From Polaribacter sejongensis (GTDB taxonomy: Bacteria; Bacteroidota; Bacteroidia; Flavobacteriales; Flavobacteriaceae), in NCBI RefSeq assembly GCF_038024065.1, contig NZ_CP150667.1:3851501-3915500 (forward strand): a stretch of DNA of 64,000 nucleotides, written 5' to 3'. Below, piece by piece: positions 56,463 to 64,000 of this stretch. The translations under genes and the position numbers were made by a program. How positions within the stretch are numbered: the first letter of the stretch is position 1; every line of letters begins with the position of its first letter. Below the pieces are notes generated by a model that saw nothing but the letters and a program-made list of their open reading frames with translations, was not told the DNA's origin and made no database searches.

Positions 56463-56883
56463 GTGTCAAATATATAAAAAAGATTGCTTTATCGTTCTGT
56501 AATAAAGAATCTAATTTAATTTTCTTGATAGGAACTTTAACAGATTATAATGTAATTTTAAATGCAAGATAATTGTCATATTCTTGCTTCTTAAAACTAA
56601 TTATATTTACTCTTTTCTTTCATTGTAATTCTATGTTTTATGTTTTTTTTTAGTTGTTTATTACTTTGTGTTCTAGTTTTTTAAAATGTATTAGACTAGG
56701 TGTTGTGCATTTGTTTTATTACTTAGAATAGCATCGTTATATTGTACTGTTTTTATAAAATTTTGAGTTTTTTAATTGCGTTTTATTTGTGATAATCGAG
56801 TTTTATTTGTGAATTTGTTAAAAATTTTAACATAATTACAGTTATTTGATTATATTAATAAATTAAAAGGTTTTATTTAATGA
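56463..56883. other. Intergenic stretch with no gene found
   Basis: Very AT-rich, with many stops in all frames. Contains GTTTTATTTGTGA twice in tandem (near 56780 and 56800). Otherwise nothing recognisable until the promoter at 56884. Confidence 0.5.
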
Positions 56884-56913
56884 TTTGATTGTTGTATAAT
56901 TTAAGTATGTTTG
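56884..56913 (+). promoter_or_regulatory. Promoter of the gene at 56948
   Basis: TTTG (56884-56887), 18 bases, TATGTTTG (56906-56913). Start of transcription near 56920. The leader begins with TTATACAATAACCCCC. Confidence 0.65.
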
Positions 56914-56947
56914 TTATTATACAATAACCCCCAAAATATTATACCAA

Positions 56948-57583
56948 TTGAGTACTCTTTCCCTTTTAAAGCCTTGCTTGTTTTTTCGTTTTCTAAAAAA
57001 GAATAATTATAAAGACGCAAGTTATTTTTATAGGTCTTTTTTTAGTATTAAAAATATTAACTACTATTTGTTATTGTTTGAAGAGCTTAAACTAAGGAAG
57101 GTAGTTACTACTGAAAATGAAATTTTTTTTACTTCTAAGTTTAAATTCGGCAGTACAATTAGAAGTGTTAAAAGTGGTCTTAAAGATGATTTTCATACTG
57201 TTAAAACGCTTTGTGGTACAGTTATTTTATATTCTAAAACTATAATTGGAAGTGACAAAGTTATCTTGGAACTTCATTTTTATAAAAAAAAGTTAGTTCT
57301 TTTTAGGTATACTTTTTCTAATATGAATAATAAAAGTAAAATTGAAAATATCTTAAGGGAAAAATATTTAAATATTGACTCTAAGGTTTGTTTTTCAGAG
57401 TGTGCTATTAATGATTCTAATGGTAATTCTATCTTTGTAGATGATAAGGTTAATTTTTCTGTATTATACTTTTCTTTCAATTTTGAATTTCATGATTATG
57501 TTATGAATCTTAAAAAAATAAATGAAGAAAAAATTCTTGCTGAAAAATTAAATTGGAAGACAGAAATTATGAAAAGGCTTTAA
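56948..57583 (+). CDS. Unknown protein, TTG start
   Basis: 211 residues, basic, rich in Phe, Lys, Asn and Ile, without signal peptide or clear membrane segment. I do not recognise a domain. Codon use is AT-rich like the accessory genes and unlike the ordered housekeeping genes around it. A good promoter upstream and the long open frame support a real gene. The start is uncertain: TTG at 56948 gives the longest form, and the first internal ATG lies at about residue 125, too late to fit. It stands alone between the secDF area and recQ, convergent with recQ. It may be a horizontally gained gene. Confidence 0.55.
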   Translation: MSTLSLLKPCLFFRFLKKNNYKDASYFYRSFFSIKNINYYLLLFEELKLRKVVTTENEIFFTSKFKFGSTIRSVKSGLKDDFHTVKTLCGTVILYSKTIIGSDKVILELHFYKKKLVLFRYTFSNMNNKSKIENILREKYLNIDSKVCFSECAINDSNGNSIFVDDKVNFSVLYFSFNFEFHDYVMNLKKINEEKILAEKLNWKTEIMKRL

Positions 57584-57639
57584 TGCTATTCTTTTTTGTT
57601 GAAAAGTAAAAATGTGTACCTATTGATAATTTATGGCTG

Positions 57640-59751
57640 TTATTCGTTTTTTAAAATGAGTGTAATACTCAACCTTATTTCCCCATAAGAAACTTCTTCG
57701 TTTAGTTTTTCGTAAATGGGTTTCAATGCTACTTTACGATCTAATTCATTAAAAGCAATTCGTACTTTATCTATAACTTTTGTATCCACAAGTTTTTCTA
57801 ATTCCACCTCTTTTCCTTCCATATACAATTGAGAAAGGTGTGAAAAAACAGTAGTGATAGATAAGTTTCTTTTTTCTGCAATTTCTGAAGCATTAAAACC
57901 TTCTTGGTATAAATTAAACGTGTGTTGCATTGTACTAACTTTTCTAGGTTTTGCCACGCTTTTAAATTTACGAATCACGCTCATAAATTCGTCACCGTAC
58001 TTTTCCATTTTGTTCATTCCAACCCCAGAAATAGCTAAAAATTCATTTTCGGTTGTTGGAAGTTCACTTGCCATTAATTTTAATGTTTTGTCATTAAAAA
58101 TGATATACGCTGGCATGTTTTCTTCTTTAGCAATGGAATATCTTATTTTTTTTAGTTCTGTAAATAAATCTTTATTTGCTTCACTTCCAATTGTTGCTTT
58201 TATAGTTTTTGCTTTCTTCTTTTTGTCATCTGAAGTTAGAGGTGTTGTTAGTCGTATTGTTTTTTCTCCTTTTAAAACTGCCCACCCGATGGGTGATATT
58301 TTTAAAGCAGAATTTTCGCTATACATAATTTCTATCAAACCTTGGTTTGCCATTTGAATTACATAATCTCGCCAATCAAAAAAACTAACATCTTTTCCTA
58401 TTCCGTATGTTTTTAGATTATAATACTGTTTGGAGTGGATATCTGCATTGTTACTTCCTCTTAAAACATTAATTAACATAGTAATTCCGTCTTTTTCTTT
58501 CATTCTTGCAATTCCAGAAAGTGCTTTTTGAGTTATAACAGTGCCTTCAAAATCTTTAGGAGGATTTTCGCAAACATCACAATTTCCACAGTTTTCTGTG
58601 AGATGCTCTCCAAAATAGGATAATAATATTTTTCTTCTACACGATTTAGCTTCTGCAAATTGAAGCATTCTGTTTAGTTTTTCTTTTTGCATATCGCTAT
58701 TTGCTCCACCATCTGCAAATTGGCTGTATAATACAAAATCTCTCATGTTGTAGTAGAGGATAGTTTCTGATGGCAATCCGTCTCTTCCTGCTCTTCCTAT
58801 TTCTTGATAATAGCCTTCTAAGTTTTTTGGTAAATTATAATGAATTACAAATCGAACATTTGATTTGTCAATCCCCATTCCAAAAGCAATCGTAGCTACA
58901 ATTATTTTAGTATCGTCATTTATAAAATCCGTTTGTGTTTTTTCTCTTTCTTCATTATTCATTCCGGCATGATAAAATGCTACAGAATGACCTCTTTGCT
59001 TCAGGTGACTCGCTACTTCTTCGGTGTTTTTTCTACTCAAACAGTAAATAATACCACTTTGTTCTTTTCGTCGTTCTATAAAATTGCCGATTTCTTGTAG
59101 CTTTTTCTGTTTTGGAACTTGACCTCTAACTTCTATGCTTAAGTTTTTTCGATCAAAAGAAGAAATAAATAATTTAGAGTTTGTTAAGCCCAATTGGTCT
59201 TCAATATCTTTTCTAGCAGATTTATCCGCAGTAGCGGTTAAAGCCATAAAAGGTACTTTCGGTAAAGAGTTTCTAAAAACTTTTAGTTGTGTGTACTCAG
59301 GTCTAAAATCGTGTCCCCACATACTAACACAATGTGCTTCATCAATAGCGACTAATTTTATGTTTAATTCTCTAAGCCAAGTATTGCTTACGGATATTAA
59401 TTTTTCTGGAGATAAATACAATAATTGTAATTCTCCATTCATTGCTCTACCAATTACATCGTTTTCTTCTTGCGGAGAAATGGAGCTGTTAAAAAAATCA
59501 GCTTTTATTCCGTTAGATTTTAAGGCTTGTACTTGATCTTTCATTAATGAAATCAATGGTGAAACTACAATGGTAATTCCATCAAAAACCAATGCGGGAA
59601 TTTGGAAACAAATTGATTTCCCTCCTCCGGTAGGCATTAGTACAAAACTATCTTTTCCGTCTATGGTTCTGTTGATTATTTCTTCCTGTAAAGGACGAAA
59701 GTTGTCGTAACCGTATACGTTTTTTAAAAGGGTATGTGTTTGATTTTTCAC
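57640..59751 (-). CDS. recQ: ATP-dependent DNA helicase RecQ
   Basis: 703 residues, a 3'-5' helicase for recombination and repair. Walker A is MPTGGGKSICFQIPAL (about residues 39-54), the box is AIDEAHCVSMWGHDFRPEY, motif IV-VI includes VATIAFGMGIDKSNVRFVIHYNLPKNLEGYYQEIGRAGRDG. A zinc-binding region follows (SCRRKILLSYFGEHLTENCGNCDVCENPP), then a winged helix, and an HRDC domain (about residues 530-600). The C-terminal helix-turn-helix-like part (TFNLYQEGFNASEIAEKRNLSITTV) is found in the longer RecQ proteins of this phylum. A -7 box TATATTTG lies 20 bases upstream of the start (59778-59771). Confidence 0.96.
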   Translation of the reverse strand: MKNQTHTLLKNVYGYDNFRPLQEEIINRTIDGKDSFVLMPTGGGKSICFQIPALVFDGITIVVSPLISLMKDQVQALKSNGIKADFFNSSISPQEENDVIGRAMNGELQLLYLSPEKLISVSNTWLRELNIKLVAIDEAHCVSMWGHDFRPEYTQLKVFRNSLPKVPFMALTATADKSARKDIEDQLGLTNSKLFISSFDRKNLSIEVRGQVPKQKKLQEIGNFIERRKEQSGIIYCLSRKNTEEVASHLKQRGHSVAFYHAGMNNEEREKTQTDFINDDTKIIVATIAFGMGIDKSNVRFVIHYNLPKNLEGYYQEIGRAGRDGLPSETILYYNMRDFVLYSQFADGGANSDMQKEKLNRMLQFAEAKSCRRKILLSYFGEHLTENCGNCDVCENPPKDFEGTVITQKALSGIARMKEKDGITMLINVLRGSNNADIHSKQYYNLKTYGIGKDVSFFDWRDYVIQMANQGLIEIMYSENSALKISPIGWAVLKGEKTIRLTTPLTSDDKKKKAKTIKATIGSEANKDLFTELKKIRYSIAKEENMPAYIIFNDKTLKLMASELPTTENEFLAISGVGMNKMEKYGDEFMSVIRKFKSVAKPRKVSTMQHTFNLYQEGFNASEIAEKRNLSITTVFSHLSQLYMEGKEVELEKLVDTKVIDKVRIAFNELDRKVALKPIYEKLNEEVSYGEIRLSITLILKNE

Positions 59752-59850
59752 TTTTTCAACAATTGGGGCTCAAATATACGGGTTTAGATATTTGTACAGT
59801 AATATCTATTTGGTTTCCTAGAAAAGATGGGATAGAAGTAGAGGTGTAAA

Positions 59851-59881
59851 AAAAGCCTCAAAGAATTTCTTTGAGGCTTTA
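59851..59881 (-). terminator. mdh terminator
   Basis: Stem AAGCCTCAAAGAA / TTCTTTGAGGCTT (59853-59879), a 13-bp hairpin followed on the minus strand by a T run. Confidence 0.88.
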
Positions 59882-59912
59882 TGTATTATAATTTGTTGTA
59901 AAAGACTATTTA

Positions 59913-60839
59913 TTATAATTCTAACAAAGCGTTAGTTGCTTTTACTCCTTTTGCAGAAGCTTGAATTTGAGTTTTTTCAGCATCAGATAATTTAATTTCT
60001 ACAATGCTTTCAATTCCGTTTTTACCTAAAACAACAGGAACTCCAATACATAAATCACTTAAACCGAATTCACCTTCTAATAAAGAAGAACAAGGAAATA
60101 TTTTTTTAGTATCACAAGCAATTGCTTGTACCATTGCAGAAACTGCTGCACCTGGAGCATACCAAGCAGAAGTACCTAATAAACCAGTTAAGGTTGCACC
60201 ACCAACTTTAGTGTCTTGTAAAACTTGTTCTAATCTTTCTTCAGAAATAAATTCTGAAACAGGAACAGAGTTACGAGTAGCTAAACGAGTTAAAGGAACC
60301 ATACCAGTGTCTGAGTGACCACCAATTACCATACCGTCAACATCAGAAATAGGCGCACCTAAAGCTTCTGCTAATCTGTATTTAAAACGAGCAGAATCTA
60401 AAGCACCACCCATTCCAATGATTTTGTTTTTTTGTAACCCAGTAGTTTTATGAACTAAATAAGTCATTGTATCCATTGGGTTAGAAACCACAATGATAAT
60501 TGTATTTGGAGAGTGTTCTATTAAATTAGCTGAAACTGTTTTTACAATTCCTGCATTAATACCAATTAATTCTTCACGAGTCATTCCTGGTTTACGTGGA
60601 ATACCAGAGGTAATAACACAAACATCAGAATTAGCTGTTTTAGAATAGTCATTTGTACTTCCTGTAATTTTTGTATCAAAACTGTTTAAAGAAGCCGTTT
60701 GCATTAAATCCATTGCTTTACCTTCTGCAAAACCTTCTTTAATGTCTAAAATAACAACTTCGGATGCAAAATCCTTAATTGCGATGTATTCTGCACAACT
60801 TGCACCTACTGCACCTGCTCCTACTACTGAAACTTTCAT
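59913..60839 (-). CDS. mdh: Malate dehydrogenase
   Basis: 308 residues, the LDH-like type of malate dehydrogenase. It oxidises malate to oxaloacetate with NAD in the citric acid cycle. NAD site VSVVGAGAVGASCAEYIA, the Asp of VVILDIKEG for NAD rather than NADP, the substrate-loop region TSGIPRKPGMTREEL with its arginines, VVSNPMDTMTYLV, and the catalytic His in IGGHSDTGMVPL. A -7 box TACTTTTG lies about 40 bases upstream of the start (60887-60880). Confidence 0.96.
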   Translation of the reverse strand: MKVSVVGAGAVGASCAEYIAIKDFASEVVILDIKEGFAEGKAMDLMQTASLNSFDTKITGSTNDYSKTANSDVCVITSGIPRKPGMTREELIGINAGIVKTVSANLIEHSPNTIIIVVSNPMDTMTYLVHKTTGLQKNKIIGMGGALDSARFKYRLAEALGAPISDVDGMVIGGHSDTGMVPLTRLATRNSVPVSEFISEERLEQVLQDTKVGGATLTGLLGTSAWYAPGAAVSAMVQAIACDTKKIFPCSSLLEGEFGLSDLCIGVPVVLGKNGIESIVEIKLSDAEKTQIQASAKGVKATNALLEL

Positions 60840-60919
60840 ATATATAATTTTTAAGATTTATAATGTATTTGATCTCTAACAAAAGTACGAAAATTACTTA
60901 AGGTTTTAGTCTTATAAAA

Positions 60920-60952
60920 ACAAAAAGACACCCTATAAAGGTGTCTTTTTAC
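60920..60952 (-). terminator. Terminator of the DUF6588-like gene
   Basis: AAAAAGACACC / GGTGTCTTTTT stem (60922-60950) with T residues on both sides. It could also act in the plus direction. Confidence 0.85.
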
Positions 60953-60972
60953 GAAAAGGATTTCGACTCTTT

Positions 60973-62034
60973 TTATCTAAAACTAAATGCAATACCTGCA
61001 TTTACTGTGTTGTATTCTTGTAGGGTGTAGCTTCCGAAAATCTTAAAGAATCCTAAGCTTAATCTTGCTCCGATTGTAGATGTTAATCCACCAACTTTGT
61101 AGTTTAAGTTTAAAGGGTCTACAAGTGTTTTTCTATATGTTTGTCCAAGCCCTCCTGAATATTCTAATTCGTAAGTTCCGTTTATGTTTAAAGAAGAAGA
61201 ACCGCTAACGTATCCAATACCTCCATAAACATTTATAAAAGGAAAATTTAATGAAGCTAAAGCTTGTACTGTATAAGAGTCTAATTTTAATTCTCCTAAA
61301 CCGTCAGTTATGGTTACTCCATTGTCGTTAGGGTCGTCTATAGCACTTGTAACTGTCATATTCGTAAAAGCACCCATTATAGAAACATGAAGAGGTAATT
61401 TATCTAAAGGGCCAAACCAATTGGTGATTTCTTTTTTTATTCCTAAACCAAATAATTTTCCCTTTACATCATCGCTACCTACTTCTGGAACAACACGTAC
61501 AGTTGCTTCAAATTGATAAGGTAGACCTAAGCTTATTTGTACGGATGGAGTTGGTGCTGCGTTTAAAGGTAGATCATCTCCAAAACCATCTGGCATTGTA
61601 AAGTTTCTCACTAATTCTGGGTGAATACCATTATTTATCGTAGGGTCTGAGTTTGCAGGTATGGTTACCTCAAAACCATTTTGTAAAGCACTATCACCAC
61701 TCCCTAAAACGGTAGGAGAAGTTATTGGGTTTTGTGTGATTTTATCGGATAAGTTTAATGAATTTACATTAAAAATTTCTTTATCAGATGGAACAAGGGA
61801 AAGATTAGCGCCTATGGTGATATCAAAACCTAGTGTTTTGTGAACTTTTGCTGTGTGAAACCAACCGCTGCTCATTCCGTAGATAAAGCCTTCTGCCGCT
61901 GGTTTTAAATAAGCCTCTGTTAGTAGGTTTGCGTCTGAAATATCGGCAAAAAGAATGTTCTCTAAACCATCTTGTGCTTTTAGGTTAAATGTAAATGCAA
62001 ATACGCAGATAATAATTAAAATGCTTTTTTTCAT
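60973..62034 (-). CDS. Outer-membrane-type protein, DUF6588-like
   Basis: 353 residues with a signal peptide (MKKSILIIICVFAFTFNLKA followed by QDG). The mature protein alternates hydrophobic and polar residues and ends in NTVNAGIAFSFR, a final beta strand with terminal Phe-Arg as in outer-membrane barrels. Features FADISDANLLTEAYLKPAAEGFIYGMSSGWFHTAKVHKTLGFDI match DUF6588 proteins that I recall from flavobacteria. The function is unknown. It lies between gyrB and mdh with its own terminator. Confidence 0.75.
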   Translation of the reverse strand: MKKSILIIICVFAFTFNLKAQDGLENILFADISDANLLTEAYLKPAAEGFIYGMSSGWFHTAKVHKTLGFDITIGANLSLVPSDKEIFNVNSLNLSDKITQNPITSPTVLGSGDSALQNGFEVTIPANSDPTINNGIHPELVRNFTMPDGFGDDLPLNAAPTPSVQISLGLPYQFEATVRVVPEVGSDDVKGKLFGLGIKKEITNWFGPLDKLPLHVSIMGAFTNMTVTSAIDDPNDNGVTITDGLGELKLDSYTVQALASLNFPFINVYGGIGYVSGSSSLNINGTYELEYSGGLGQTYRKTLVDPLNLNYKVGGLTSTIGARLSLGFFKIFGSYTLQEYNTVNAGIAFSFR

Positions 62035-62205
62035 TGGTTGTGGTGCTTTATTTATAATTGGTTAAAGTTCTGTTAAAGTGATTGCTAAAATAGATAATTT
62101 TATTAATAAACAAAGGTTACTGATATTTTAATACTTTAAAAAGGGAGAAAATACCTATAAATGAGTATGTGCAAAACGTATGAAATATGTGTGTTTTATG
62201 GTCAA

Positions 62206-62241
62206 AAAAAATACACATTCCTATTGCTAGAAATGTGTATG
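62206..62241 (-). terminator. gyrB terminator
   Basis: ATACACATT (62211-62219) pairs with AATGTGTAT (62232-62240). A T run follows on the minus strand. About 27 bases after the gyrB stop. Confidence 0.85.
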
Positions 62242-62266
62242 ATATAAAATTATTTAGATTGAAATC

Positions 62267-64000
<1,734 letters not shown>

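Overview
The window is a low-GC chromosomal segment from a member of the Flavobacteriaceae, most like Polaribacter or Tenacibaculum; I cannot fix the genus. The evidence is the dcw gene order (no murF or ddl, then ftsQ-ftsA-ftsZ), the fused secDF and fused hpt-adk genes, the many lipoproteins with a Lys-rich start and a Cys near residue 20, and TAnnTTTG promoter boxes. No rRNA, tRNA, transposase, phage gene or CRISPR array was seen.

Layout: (1) 1-11877 is an accessory island between the 3' end of fabD (+) and a convergent radical-SAM gene (-). It holds four long structured repeats, each lying just downstream of a small cargo gene, and three copies of a right-hand boundary sequence. It also holds two inserted joints made of a radical-SAM 3' fragment fused to a fabD 3' fragment with its terminator. 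Cargo includes a signal-peptide protein, a nonsense-interrupted HExxH lipoprotein, two tiny membrane proteins, a TlpA-like thioredoxin lipoprotein and a carboxypeptidase-regulatory-like protein. An M16 peptidase, a 64-aa protein and a YiiX-like lipoprotein also lie in the island. (2) 12112-19287: galE, a DegT/DnrJ aminotransferase, a penicillin acylase family protein, an RluA-type pseudouridine synthase, engB and an alpha/beta hydrolase. (3) 19421-34970: a complete dcw operon, mraZ to ftsZ, preceded by three GTGG direct repeats that look like the MraZ operator. (4) 35233-46227: metabolic genes (aminotransferase, desaturase, rsmG, BASS transporter, pullulanase, SMP-30 protein, glutaminase, lysS) and a candidate small RNA. 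(5) 46324-50039: a well-supported small RNA gene, a DUF456 protein and a BlaI/M56 regulatory module followed by a related lipoprotein. (6) 50424-64000: obg, hpt-adk, secDF, two unknown proteins, recQ, mdh, an outer-membrane-type protein and the 3' part of gyrB.

The most unusual part is the fabD/radical-SAM island. Its cargo genes are packed with under about 30 bases between stop codon and repeat. The repeats are imperfect palindromes whose ends match inverted copies at the far side of the cargo. This resembles gene cassettes with attC-like folded sites, but no integrase is visible. The fragments of both flanking core genes, repeated with the same novel joint and partly different alleles, suggest that whole fabD-cargo-radical-SAM units were added in tandem. 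Other points of note are a murE gene whose only possible N-terminus starts at CTG, a small RNA with a textbook flavobacterial promoter, and a palindromic operator pair around the blaI promoter.
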